A stretch of 64,000 nt of DNA, taken from B25-G16 sp964549945 (GTDB lineage: Bacteria > Desulfobacterota > DSM-4660 > Desulfatiglandales > B25-G16). Shown in pieces: positions 51,817 through 60,722 of this stretch (positions within the stretch are counted from its first letter, which is position 1; each line of letters begins with the position of its first letter). The stretch lies in the NCBI GenBank assembly GCA_964549945.1, contig CAZJXD010000005.1:1-64000 (forward strand). Direction: 5' to 3'. The notes under the pieces are model-generated. The model saw nothing but the letters and a program-made list of their open reading frames with translations. It ran no database searches and was not told the origin of the DNA. The translations under genes were made by a program, and so were the position numbers.

Positions 51817-53052
51817 TTAGTATACCCCCCGTACATAGAGCAGGAACTGGTTATCGGTAAAGTTATTTTCCGGATAGTTCGAGTCCTTCCTCTTATACCT
51901 ATAGCCAGCGCCGGTCCTCAGCCAATCCCGAATCCGGTAGTCAATGCCTACATTGACATTATAGTTATCATCCTCCCTGGCGTTATTTAGCGGCACATTG
52001 TAGTCATTTACGCTGTATACAATACCCGCGATGAAGGTGTATTTGGTCAGGATCTTCTGCTGTAAGCTTAACCCAATGCCAGCGTCCTCAAAGTATTCGT
52101 TTGTATTGGAACCCGTCTCTCTTAAGGCCCGAGAAATGCGTAAAGCGAGGGCTGTGGTGGAAGTCGCCGCGTAAGTCAGCGATGTTGCCGCTATCCAGGT
52201 GTTCTTATCCTCGTATGCACTTCCGTTGACATCTGTGCGATTATCATACTCATTCCACTGATACCCGAGGTTCAGCTCACCGCTCAGCTTGGCCCCGGGT
52301 TCCCAGGCAAGCCCGGCGTTTAGCCTGCGCCATGTGAAATCCGAATCATTGGTGTCAGCTACACCCGTTCCCAGGGGATGGGTAAAATAATAGCGCTCAC
52401 CCAGATGAAACCTGGCAAAACCCCATGTCTTGGGGAGCACCCTCATCTGGTAGCCGAGACCTAATTCGTTTTCCTCATAATCCTGAGTATAGTCCCTTGC
52501 CAGCTCATAATCCTGTTTGTAATAATTGTAGTATGCAAAGGCCTGAGACCTATTTCCAAAGTCATAGCCTGCCTTAGTCTTTAGATCGTCGTTCCATCGT
52601 TTTGTTTTTAACCCAATTCTGTATTGTTCGAGATTGCCGTACGGGTCTTCCGCATCGGTGTAAATGTTATTGACGCCGAGGAGAATCCCAGCGGGCGCTC
52701 GATAGTCAAAGCCTAAAGTACCCTTGTGGGTCCGCCAGTCGTTCTCGTTATTATCACGATAATAGGCGAAGTCTCCATTGTAGCCTAGATTCAATCTTCC
52801 CCTTTCCGGAAAAGCATAATCCAACCCTATCGCAGGCATAACATGAGTAATCAGATCGGACTCATCGAGTTCAGTAGTGGTGTTTGTTCTATTGCCAAGG
52901 TAAATGTTGTCATCATAGAGTTCTTGAAAGGTAAGGCCTGGGATGAACGTTAATTTTCCAATATTGATCCTGCCCTCCTGGGATGTCACTAGTGAGGGTA
53001 AACCAAATATAATGCATATTGTTAAGCTTACGATTTCAATTCTACTCTTCAT
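51817..53052 (-). CDS. Outer-membrane beta-barrel protein of the export locus
   Basis: 411 residues with a signal peptide (IVSLTICIIFGLPSLVTS). Alternating hydrophobic strands rich in Tyr/Trp/Asn (RLNLGYNGDFAYYRDNNEND, AGYRYKRKDSNYPENNFTDN) end in FLLYVRGVY, an aromatic C-terminus typical of outer-membrane barrels. It matches the BBP2-type barrel proteins found in exopolysaccharide operons. The role in export or surface attachment is inferred from the neighbours. It ends with a strong terminator. Confidence 0.83.
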   Translation of the reverse strand: MKSRIEIVSLTICIIFGLPSLVTSQEGRINIGKLTFIPGLTFQELYDDNIYLGNRTNTTTELDESDLITHVMPAIGLDYAFPERGRLNLGYNGDFAYYRDNNENDWRTHKGTLGFDYRAPAGILLGVNNIYTDAEDPYGNLEQYRIGLKTKRWNDDLKTKAGYDFGNRSQAFAYYNYYKQDYELARDYTQDYEENELGLGYQMRVLPKTWGFARFHLGERYYFTHPLGTGVADTNDSDFTWRRLNAGLAWEPGAKLSGELNLGYQWNEYDNRTDVNGSAYEDKNTWIAATSLTYAATSTTALALRISRALRETGSNTNEYFEDAGIGLSLQQKILTKYTFIAGIVYSVNDYNVPLNNAREDDNYNVNVGIDYRIRDWLRTGAGYRYKRKDSNYPENNFTDNQFLLYVRGVY

Positions 53053-53098
53053 AAATCGATTTTGTAATTGAACAGGGCTTCTTGGATTATTATGTTAA

Positions 53099-54301
53099 TC
53101 ACTGAGAAGGGCTCGCCTCTTCCTGGTATACCTCCTGCTCAGTGGTTTCTGTATCAGGCACTGGTATTTCAGGGGGGGCTTCAGCCGGTACTTCTTCGGG
53201 TGGTGCTACTTCCTCAGGTGGGGCCTCTTCGGGGGCAACCTCCTCGGACGGTGCCTCTTCCTCAGGGACTATCTCTTCAGGTGGTGCTGCTTCTGCCGCG
53301 ATCGAGGTTGCCTCTTCAGCGAAACTTTGGGCGGATTCTGCCGCTATTTCTGTCCCTTCAGCTGCCTCGTCCAGCCTACCCGGATCAAACACCCCTTCCT
53401 CATAGACGGCATTGGCGGCCTCATTGGCGGCAGCGGCCTGCTCTTGTGCATTATCAGCGGCAGCTTGCGCATTTCTTATGTCGGCCTCCGGTGCTCCCGC
53501 CTCTCTAAGCTGTTCAACGGCAATGTCGGCCTCACCAGCCGCGATATTAGCGGTAGCGACATTCGCAACTATTTGAGCCTCTCTTGCAACATGTGCATCC
53601 GGACTTCTCTGAAGCTCACCGGCTGCTTCCTTAACCACTCTCAGTGCCTCTACTCGTGCCTTGGCGAGATCAACAGTCCTCTTGGTTTTTTTTGCCTTTT
53701 CACTGATACTCATTGCCTTGGTCACCGACTGGTACACCTTGCTTTTAAAGGCTGCGGCAGACCCTGGATCTGCGAAAGCTCCTTCCTTCCACACCCCCAC
53801 CTTATCGACTATCCCGGAGATCACATTGAGCAGGGATTCCACGGTGTTGTAGCCTGCCTCCAACTCCGAACCGCGCACGCCACAAACCGCAGTGGGTGTC
53901 TGAAGGTAATTTCTTCTCTTCGATATACCGGACTTAAACCACGCCTTGCCTATGAAACAGGTAATGCGGCGTACTGCTCGCTTGGTCTTAAAGATCCAGA
54001 ACCCGCCCTTTTCCTCTCTCTCTTGAAGCACAATGTTGGAGAAAGGCCTGATCTTCATAACAGCACCGTCATTGAATTTGACCGTCACTTCACCCTCTTT
54101 GGTCTGGATGCGGTCGCCGTTCTTCAATGCCAATGCTAACTGAGTAAGCCTATAGATATCCGTGCCAGATTGGATGACGACCTCACCCCTAAAGCTAAAT
54201 ATCTGGGCAATCGGCTCTGAGGCAGCGACCTGAGAGGCTAACCCAAACACCCCTATAAATATAGCCAAATACACTAATAGGGTGCTATATCTCGGATTCA
54301 T
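53099..54301 (-). CDS. Secreted FecR-domain protein with Ala-rich and Pro/Glu-rich tail
   Basis: 400 residues. ATG 54301 is chosen because AGGAG precedes it at good spacing and it opens a signal peptide (LLVYLAIFIGVFGLASQVAA). The FecR domain spans about 35-150 (IFSFRGEVVIQSG, LKNGDRIQTKEGEVTVKFND, TPTAVCGVRGSELEAG). Then comes an alanine-rich, probably helical part (about 215-320) and a low-complexity tail (EEVAPEEAPPEEVAPPEEVP). FecR domains here may bind glycan or peptidoglycan; the tail could be a flexible spacer. The tail's repetitiveness makes length variation likely. Confidence 0.78.
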   Translation of the reverse strand: MNPRYSTLLVYLAIFIGVFGLASQVAASEPIAQIFSFRGEVVIQSGTDIYRLTQLALALKNGDRIQTKEGEVTVKFNDGAVMKIRPFSNIVLQEREEKGGFWIFKTKRAVRRITCFIGKAWFKSGISKRRNYLQTPTAVCGVRGSELEAGYNTVESLLNVISGIVDKVGVWKEGAFADPGSAAAFKSKVYQSVTKAMSISEKAKKTKRTVDLAKARVEALRVVKEAAGELQRSPDAHVAREAQIVANVATANIAAGEADIAVEQLREAGAPEADIRNAQAAADNAQEQAAAANEAANAVYEEGVFDPGRLDEAAEGTEIAAESAQSFAEEATSIAAEAAPPEEIVPEEEAPSEEVAPEEAPPEEVAPPEEVPAEAPPEIPVPDTETTEQEVYQEEASPSQ

Positions 54302-54426
54302 CTGCCGTCTCCTTTTTGGGAGTTCTGTTATAAAAAATTTAAGGCTGGAAAGAATTGGCGGACACAACATGTAAATTATCACACAAAAATATAGGTGTGT
54401 ATCTTTGCTGTGAACATTAGGCCGTA

Positions 54427-54454
54427 TTATTATAAATTGAAGAATTTGAGTCAA
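54427..54454 (-). promoter_or_regulatory. Putative sigma-70 promoter of the FecR/beta-barrel genes
   Basis: Minus-strand TTGACT (54449-54454) and TAATAA (54427-54432) with a 16-base spacer. It is about 125 bases upstream of the FecR gene's start and downstream of the preceding polymerase gene's stop. Confidence 0.45.
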
Positions 54455-54514
54455 TGATGTTTTCCTTCACTGGTAATCTTTCCACATAATAATTTCGAGC
54501 CATAGACCGCCCTC

Positions 54515-56698
54515 TCATTTCATGGATTCAATTAGGATCTTGTTCTCGTTGATAAGGGCTCTGAGAACGAATTCCTTGTCAGGGTAGTACCTCCATACAT
54601 ATTTCGCTATCTTTTCCGCCAATACCTTCCCCCGCTCCACGCTCTGGGCCTTCTTGTAATGCCATTGTGCCTTGGTCCAAGAGGCATCCCATTCCGACTT
54701 TGTTGAGTACAATGTTTTTGAACGATATATCCAATAATTCCCTATAGCTACATGCAGAAAAGGGTTCTTCTCCCCCGCAAAATATGCCGCCCTCTCCATG
54801 GCGATATCAGCCGTGGGGAGCCATCTGGTAAGATAGACCGGGTCTTTCAAGAGACAGGCATACTCCCAGCCAAGCCGTATGTGATATTCTGCCTTGAAAG
54901 GATTTAACCTCACGGATTTCTCAAGGGCCTTTATGACCTCTCTCTGGCGTTTAAGTGCCTCTTCGTAATCCTTCTCAAGGTTTCCCAATTCTACATTCCG
55001 AACCCTCATCAGCTCACGGGCAAGCTTATATCTGTATTCCGCATTCCACCTATCCCACTCTATGGCCTTTTTAATCTCATCCAGGGGAGGATTTTGGTCT
55101 CTATTTAGGGTAGAATTGGTAATGGTATTGCAGTAGGCCTCAGCCATGAAATGTCGGATGGTCCAAACCCCGTTCCAGGTGATAAATACCATAACCGCGA
55201 ACAAGGCCACTATCCCTTTAAATCTCAAAGGCATTATATGGAAAGGCTGAAATGACCTATCCCGCCCCTGATGTCTCTCGAGGTGAAGAGCGCTATAGCC
55301 AACGGCCATAATAGCCACGAGCACCAAGCAGTTGGCCGGAATGTGAAGGTTGAAATCGGAATAGGAGTGGATTGCCATGGCGGTCATGGCAGCCATGGGT
55401 GCGATTCCAAGGCAAATCGCAAAGGGATCTGCTCTTTTTCTCCACAACCGTAGTGTGAGATACACATAATACGATAGTCCTATCAACAGGAGGCAAAACC
55501 CGATGATTCCCGCTTCAGCCAGAAATTGTGCCCAGTCATTGTGGGCATACCTGAAAAATTTTAGTTTGTCCTCAGCGGCCTGATATTTGGGGTATGCATA
55601 CTGGAAATTACCTACCCCAATGCCTGAAACCTTATAGTCTTCAAACATTTCTATGGTCTTTTTGGCTACCCTTCTTCTGGCATCAAGGCTGGTATCCATA
55701 TATCTAAACCGCCCCACAGGATAGTCAGCGCCGATATGAAGGGAATAGGCAGAGATTATCAGAAATAAAACGAGAAGTATGAAACCCTTTTTACGATGAT
55801 CTCTGCGGGAGAGAAACAACAAGCTCATGCAGAGCATGGCACAAGCAGCGCTTATCATACCGCCTCTGGAGGCGGAGAAGACGAGCCCAACCCCTGCAAC
55901 CGCACCTCCGAATAGAACGAATAGCCTTTTATTGAATCGTTGCTCACCCGAAAAATACATCGCGAGCTTGGACCTCAGGCTCCTTTTATGGTGAGATGTG
56001 TGTTTTCGTTTCTCCTTTCTCTCCGACAACGCGGCAACATAGGCAGCGGCCAACAGCACGCACATCTCCATCAGGCCTGCAAAGTGATTTCGGTTAATAT
56101 AGGTCCCGGTCACCTCTTGGGAATAATCCACTTTCTTATACCACCAGATGTGTCCAGACCCGGAGTATGTCTCTGCCAACCCGTAGAGGGCCTCAAAGCA
56201 ACTAATGGCTAAAATAAGAAAGATGGCAAGCTCGATTCTCCTCTGAGAATTCAACACCTGTGTTAGGCCGAGAAAGAAGAGCGCGTACACAGTCCATCTG
56301 ATGATGGACATGCGTACTGGGAAACAATAAGGCGAGAGGGGAAACCATTGATTACTAGCGCCCTCTGTCCCCGGAGCACCCGAGGCAGGGAATGATTTTA
56401 GCCCTACAATATATGCTTCTGGTGACAGGGCTTTAACAAGAAAGATAGGTAGTGGAATAATCTGGAAAACGAGGAAGATTAAGAACAATACAAAGGCGAG
56501 ATTAAGGCTCGTTTTCGGAAGCCAAAATTGGTATGCACCGGTTTTAAACTCCCTTTTAATATTCTTTTTCACGAGCAAAACACTCCCCGTGAGCACCGCT
56601 ATTGCCATGACCGTGTAGGCATAGGTGTGGACAGCCCCGAAAAGGAGGGCGCTTAACGCCAGGGTGATGAGAAAAATCGTGAAAGCTGCTCTCTCCAT
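54515..56698 (-). CDS. O-antigen ligase/polymerase with soluble C-terminal domain
   Basis: 727 residues. About 10-12 membrane segments occupy the first 500 residues. The Wzy_C motif region reads FEDYKVSGIGVGNFQYAYPK followed by YAHNDWAQFLAEAGIIG, with the conserved His-Asn-Asp. A further landmark is FVLFGGAVAGVGLVFSASRG. The last about 220 residues are soluble and TPR-like (EALKRQREVIKALEKSVRLN, PFKAEYHIRLGWEYA). Ligases or polymerases with such tails often serve exopolysaccharide or glycoprotein pathways. It is a second, unrelated copy of this function beside 40240-41922. Confidence 0.85.
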   Translation of the reverse strand: MERAAFTIFLITLALSALLFGAVHTYAYTVMAIAVLTGSVLLVKKNIKREFKTGAYQFWLPKTSLNLAFVLFLIFLVFQIIPLPIFLVKALSPEAYIVGLKSFPASGAPGTEGASNQWFPLSPYCFPVRMSIIRWTVYALFFLGLTQVLNSQRRIELAIFLILAISCFEALYGLAETYSGSGHIWWYKKVDYSQEVTGTYINRNHFAGLMEMCVLLAAAYVAALSERKEKRKHTSHHKRSLRSKLAMYFSGEQRFNKRLFVLFGGAVAGVGLVFSASRGGMISAACAMLCMSLLFLSRRDHRKKGFILLVLFLIISAYSLHIGADYPVGRFRYMDTSLDARRRVAKKTIEMFEDYKVSGIGVGNFQYAYPKYQAAEDKLKFFRYAHNDWAQFLAEAGIIGFCLLLIGLSYYVYLTLRLWRKRADPFAICLGIAPMAAMTAMAIHSYSDFNLHIPANCLVLVAIMAVGYSALHLERHQGRDRSFQPFHIMPLRFKGIVALFAVMVFITWNGVWTIRHFMAEAYCNTITNSTLNRDQNPPLDEIKKAIEWDRWNAEYRYKLARELMRVRNVELGNLEKDYEEALKRQREVIKALEKSVRLNPFKAEYHIRLGWEYACLLKDPVYLTRWLPTADIAMERAAYFAGEKNPFLHVAIGNYWIYRSKTLYSTKSEWDASWTKAQWHYKKAQSVERGKVLAEKIAKYVWRYYPDKEFVLRALINENKILIESMK

Positions 56699-56885
56699 GT
56701 GAAATCTCGCAGTCCTTTACCATCCAGTATTTAAAAAGGCCTTGAGTTTATGGGCCTCACGCAAAAGTGATTTGAGCAGAAATGAATAATCATCTCCTGA
56801 GCAACTAGGGAAAAAGCATGAAGCGAAGCGTCGGGGTCATTTGCGAAAATAAGAAAGATGGAATTTTCGTAAAAGCCTCGACTGG

Positions 56886-57665
56886 TTATTTGAGCTGAAA
56901 CCGAATGGGTATTGTGACCCACATTTCAAGCTCCTCATCACCGCGCTTACCGGGGTGAAACGTCCATTTCCTCACTCCCCTGATAGCAGACTGATCCAAT
57001 GTCTGGTGGCCACTCGATCGCGCCAATTTAATCGATCCAACAGTGCCATCCCTTCTCACCAGAACATCGAGGAGCACCGTTCCTTCGTAGTTCCTTCTCC
57101 TGGCCAGCAAAGGGTAAGTGGGAGGAGTGTTCTCCTTATAGTTCGGGGTGGCGAAGGTAATGGACTCATCAAGGGACCTAAAAGGTGCTCGATCTTCTTC
57201 TCCGGCATGGGGCAAATCCATTCTCTTTGGGAGCGCAGTTGCTACATCTACCATATCGGGCACAAACGCATAATCCCTTTCCGAAATGTCTTTCTCTTCC
57301 TTTTCCCGAGGAATTTCCGATGATGGGAGGCGAACGGGGGCTTCCATCTTCTTAGCGGGTTTATTCTTGGGCAAAGGCCTTTTTAAATGGATTCCTGTTT
57401 TCTCTCTTTTCATCGTTGGCTTTGGTTTGGGCTTCTTTGTGATCGGACTTTCCCTAACGCCTTTATCTGGCTTCTCGACGATTACAGACGGCTTCTCGGC
57501 CTTTAAGGGCTTTTCTGCCTCGCTTGGCTTGATCAAATCCAGGGTAAGGACCTTCGGCGCTTTGCTTACCCGCAAAGGCCCTTTGAAGATGTTCAATTCC
57601 ACCGTTGCGAGAAGCACATGGAGGATGATGGCAATCATGAAGGCGAGAATGAGGGATCGACTCAC
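56886..57665 (-). CDS. tonB: TonB energy-transducing protein
   Basis: 259 residues from GTG 57665, which has GGAGG 10 bases upstream and overlaps the exbD stop (GTGA). It has an N-terminal membrane anchor (LILAFMIAIILHVLLATVEL), a long Lys/Pro/Glu-rich spacer (KKPKPKPTMKREKTG), and the C-terminal TonB domain (GTVLLDVLVRRDGTVGSIKL, followed by ALxxVRKWTFxP-type IRGVRKWTFHPGKRG). It passes proton-motive energy to outer-membrane receptors such as a cobalamin receptor. No such receptor gene is in the window. Confidence 0.92.
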   Translation of the reverse strand: MSRSLILAFMIAIILHVLLATVELNIFKGPLRVSKAPKVLTLDLIKPSEAEKPLKAEKPSVIVEKPDKGVRESPITKKPKPKPTMKREKTGIHLKRPLPKNKPAKKMEAPVRLPSSEIPREKEEKDISERDYAFVPDMVDVATALPKRMDLPHAGEEDRAPFRSLDESITFATPNYKENTPPTYPLLARRRNYEGTVLLDVLVRRDGTVGSIKLARSSGHQTLDQSAIRGVRKWTFHPGKRGDEELEMWVTIPIRFQLK

Positions 57666-58075
57666 AAGTGGATATCCTCCTTTGCAGTCTGGAGGGAAAC
57701 CCTGGCAACACCGGCAGTCCTTATTTGATCTAAAACCTTGACAAGCAGCTGGCACGGAACCTTTCTGTCGGCAAAAAGGAGAACGCCTAGGTCCTCGGAT
57801 CCCCTTGCCTTCGTACGCAGCAGCGGGGCAAGATCCTTTAACGGCACCCGATCGGTATCCAGCACTATATCGCCGCTCTCCTTAATGGTTACCGATACGG
57901 TTAGTTTTTTCTCTATTTGGGCTGATGATGAGGTGGGAAGATTCACGGGTACTCCCCGATGAACCGCCATGGAGAGCATTGCATAGATGAAGAATACGAG
58001 CAGAAGGAACACGATATCGATCAGAGGGAGGATCTCAACCCTGGCCCTCCTCTGCTCCCCGAGATTAACCTTCAT
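57662..58075 (-). CDS. exbD: Biopolymer transport protein ExbD
   Basis: 137 residues with one N-terminal membrane helix (PLIDIVFLLLVFFIYAMLSM), carrying the membrane-embedded Asp of ExbD/TolR proteins in PLIDIVFLLL. The periplasmic part is of the usual size (VTIKESGDIVLDTDRVPLKD). It forms the proton-driven motor with ExbB. It overlaps exbB by 11 bases and tonB by 4, so the three are coupled. Confidence 0.93.
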   Translation of the reverse strand: MKVNLGEQRRARVEILPLIDIVFLLLVFFIYAMLSMAVHRGVPVNLPTSSSAQIEKKLTVSVTIKESGDIVLDTDRVPLKDLAPLLRTKARGSEDLGVLLFADRKVPCQLLVKVLDQIRTAGVARVSLQTAKEDIHL

Positions 58076-58709
58076 GGAATGTACCCCCTCTTTTTAGAGC
58101 ATTATCATCCTGGGCCAGTGCTTCATACACTATCTCAAGGCTCGTGGCGTACTTCTCTATGATCGTCGCCGCCTTCTCCACCCTGGAGTTGAAGTAGTTA
58201 AAGGGAAACAACGAAAGGATAGCTATTCCCAATCCAGAGGCCGTGGTGATGAGGGCCTGAGCGATCCCGGCCGTAACCGCCTGTGGTTCCTCTATCCCCG
58301 TGCTGCCAAGCATCTCAAAGGATAGAATTATCCCTATTACGGTCCCAAAAATGCCGAGCAATGGAGACACGGTGATTATGGTATCGAGGAGGGGGAGGTG
58401 TCGTCTCATCCTGTCCAATTCATCGGATGCAGCCGTTTCCATGGCCTTTGACATGCTGAACTCCCTGTGAAGAATGCCCGCAACGAGGATCCTTATCACG
58501 AAATCCCTTGAGCCCTTGATCTTTGTCCTCACCTTTTCCCAGTTGCCCGTTTCGGCCAACGACAACACCTCATTGACCAGCGTTTGATTTCTCCTGCGGT
58601 CCTCAACCAGCCAGAAGATCGCCCGCTCGATGATCACGGTGAGCGCTACCACGGAACAGGCCAAAAGGGGATACATAATAGGACCGCCTTTCACGAACAG
58701 ATCGATCAT
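58065..58709 (-). CDS. exbB: Proton-channel protein ExbB/TolQ family
   Basis: 214 residues. Three membrane helices are visible (GGPIMYPLLACSVVALTVII, ITVSPLLGIFGTVIGIILSF, ALITTASGLGIAILSLFPFN). The conserved LLGIFGTVIGI and the GIAQALITTASGLGIAI stretch mark the MotA/TolQ/ExbB family. AAGGAGAGAGC precedes the ATG at ideal distance. First gene of the exbB-exbD-tonB operon, transcribed in the same direction as the B12 transporter upstream. Confidence 0.92.
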   Translation of the reverse strand: MIDLFVKGGPIMYPLLACSVVALTVIIERAIFWLVEDRRRNQTLVNEVLSLAETGNWEKVRTKIKGSRDFVIRILVAGILHREFSMSKAMETAASDELDRMRRHLPLLDTIITVSPLLGIFGTVIGIILSFEMLGSTGIEEPQAVTAGIAQALITTASGLGIAILSLFPFNYFNSRVEKAATIIEKYATSLEIVYEALAQDDNALKRGGTFHEG

Positions 58710-58753
58710 GCTCTCTCCTTTTTACCCTTGCATTTCTGAATTCTTTACATTTA

Positions 58754-58838
58754 GATTGCTTCGTCGTCCCGAAAGCCTTCGGGACCCTCCCGGCCTAGCT
58801 CGGGCCGTGAGCTTGTCGAACGGCTTCTCGCAATGACG
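58754..58838. repeat. Dispersed REP-like repeat (ATTGCTTCG ... GCAATGACG type)
   Basis: 85 bases bounded by GATTGCTTCG and CGCAATGACG with inner palindromes (CCCGAAAGCCTTCGGG). The pattern is a common dispersed intergenic element of many bacterial genomes, where it may form a stable RNA. It sits between btuD and exbB and may lower read-through between the two operons. Confidence 0.65.
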
Positions 58839-58902
58839 TAAAATAAGAGCCTTCATTGGCTTACCTCAATGTATTAAGAAGTTGCGATCGATTGCCGAAA
58901 CA

Positions 58903-59706
58903 TCAAGAGATCTCGACCCCAGCCCTTTTCGAGAGCACCGTAACACGCGGGGTCTGGGTAATCGGGTTTTTATCGACCAACACCGGACATTGGTAGACTT
59001 CGCTGATCGTATCGGTGGTAACCACCTCATCCGGTGAACCGATTCCATAAATCCTTCCCTCATTCAGAAGAAGCATCCGTTGGCAGTACTGCGCTGCCAG
59101 GCTTATATCGTGAGAAACAACCATGACGCCAAATCCCTGCGTCCGTGTCAGAGATGAAATGAGCTCGAAGATCTCCACCTTGTGCCGTATATCGAGCTGC
59201 GAGGTCGGTTCATCCAGCAAGATGAATTGAGCCTTCTGGGTCAATGCCCGGGCAATGAGCACGCGCTGCTTTTCCCCTCCTGACAACTCATTGATGGAGC
59301 GCCTCTCCAGATCAAGGGTTCCGGTAACCCGCATGGACTCCCGAGCTATTTCCAGATCCTCCTTTCCCTCAAACGGAAAAAGACCCATATGAGCAAAACG
59401 TCCCATGAGCACGACCTCGAGCACGGAAAAGGCGAATCGAAAGATCGATTCCTGGGGCACCATAGCGATCTGCCTGGCAACCTCATTTCTGCGGTAGGTT
59501 GAAATGGGCCGATTCAGGAGCGAAATCTCTCCCTTATCCGCCTTGATAAGGCCATCCATAATCCTCAACAAGGTGCTTTTCCCCGAGCCGTTCGGGCCTA
59601 TTATGCCCACAAGCTCGCCCTTTTTGAGCTCGAAACTAATCCCCTCCAGACGCCAGTGACTGCCATAGCTAAAGGATATTGCGTTCAGCATGAGCCCTGC
59701 GTCCAC
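58903..59706 (-). CDS. btuD: Cobalamin/iron-complex ABC transporter ATPase
   Basis: 267 residues. Walker A GIIGPNGSGKSTLLR, Q-loop AMVPQE, signature ELSGGEKQRVLIARAL, Walker B FILLDEPTSQLD and switch His VVSHD are complete. It belongs to the FecCD/BtuD-type importer ATPases. The GTG at 59706 has a good GAGGGG upstream; ATG five codons later is possible. It overlaps the permease gene by 22 bases. The gene is under the B12 riboswitch upstream, so cobalamin is the likely substrate. Confidence 0.88.
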   Translation of the reverse strand: MDAGLMLNAISFSYGSHWRLEGISFELKKGELVGIIGPNGSGKSTLLRIMDGLIKADKGEISLLNRPISTYRRNEVARQIAMVPQESIFRFAFSVLEVVLMGRFAHMGLFPFEGKEDLEIARESMRVTGTLDLERRSINELSGGEKQRVLIARALTQKAQFILLDEPTSQLDIRHKVEIFELISSLTRTQGFGVMVVSHDISLAAQYCQRMLLLNEGRIYGIGSPDEVVTTDTISEVYQCPVLVDKNPITQTPRVTVLSKRAGVEIS

Positions 59707-60722
59707 TGGCTACCCCTCTTTTTTAGAAGATAGATAAAGAACGGTGCCCCCAAAAAGGCGGTTATCACCCCTACGGGCAACTCGCTGGGAGATATGATCG
59801 TGCGTGCCAATGTGTCCGCGGCCACCAAAAAGACGGCGCCCCCGAGGGCTGAAGCTGGTATTAACAGCCGATGATCAGGGCCGAGGATCATCCTCATCAG
59901 GTGGGGGACAATCAGGCCCACGAACCCGATTATTCCCGAGAAGGAAACCACCACGCCGGTAATCAAGGATATGCCGATGAATGATATCCACTTTAACATC
60001 TCCACCTCTACGCCCATCTGAAGGGCGGACTCCTCGCCTCCCACAATGAGGTTGAGGTGCCGAGAGAAGATATAGATGATCCCTGAAACGATGAGAACGA
60101 GCGGCAGGCATATTGAGAGCTGTATATACTTGCTCTGCGACAGATCACCGTACAGCCAGAAGAGCATGGAGTGGAGCCTGCTGTCACTCGTGGTGGCAAT
60201 GAAGAACATGATGATCGCCGTAAAGAAGGCGTTGACGATTACCCCGGTGAGCAACAACGTTGACGATTCAAGGCCTCCATGACGGCTGCTGATTCCCATT
60301 ACCAGCAAGATAGTTGCCAGGGCACTGATAAAGGCAAGGAGCGGCACACCCATGGTAAAGCCCAGCCCCAGCACGATACCTACTATGGCACCTATTGCCG
60401 CTCCACTCGAGATGCCAAGGATAAAAGGTTCGGCGAGAGGATTCCTCAGTAAGGCTTGAAACACGACCCCGCCAAGGGACAGGGTGAATCCAACGAGGCC
60501 GGCCAGCAGGATCCTCGGCAATCGAATCTTCGAGAGGATCAACGATGTAGTCTGATCCACCGACCTCGTGCCAGCACACCACGCAAGAATATCGCCCAAG
60601 GAAACCTTGGCCGGACCCATGCTCAAGGAGATAAGGGCAACGACGATGAGCGCTATCGATAAAATAATCCCTATGGAGAGCACCCTCAAGGGAGCTGCGA
60701 TCTGAGCCCTAGTGCCTCTCAT
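59685..60722 (-). CDS. btuC: Cobalamin-type ABC transporter permease
   Basis: 345 residues with about 10 hydrophobic helices. Family markers are SKIRLPRILLAGLVGFTLSL, GVVFQALLRNPLAEPFILGI, SSGAAIGAIVG and GFVGLIVPHLMRMILGPDHR (the coupling helix region). This is the FecCD/BtuC permease family. It overlaps the binding-protein gene by 14 bases and the ATPase gene by 22. Confidence 0.9.
   Translation of the reverse strand: MRGTRAQIAAPLRVLSIGIILSIALIVVALISLSMGPAKVSLGDILAWCAGTRSVDQTTSLILSKIRLPRILLAGLVGFTLSLGGVVFQALLRNPLAEPFILGISSGAAIGAIVGIVLGLGFTMGVPLLAFISALATILLVMGISSRHGGLESSTLLLTGVIVNAFFTAIIMFFIATTSDSRLHSMLFWLYGDLSQSKYIQLSICLPLVLIVSGIIYIFSRHLNLIVGGEESALQMGVEVEMLKWISFIGISLITGVVVSFSGIIGFVGLIVPHLMRMILGPDHRLLIPASALGGAVFLVAADTLARTIISPSELPVGVITAFLGAPFFIYLLKKRGSQWTQGSC

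Noticed and set aside
53068..54139. Plus-strand open frames opposite the FecR-domain gene
   Set aside because: The repetitive Pro/Glu and Ala-rich coding region generates long antisense frames; no ribosome-binding site or recognisable domain.
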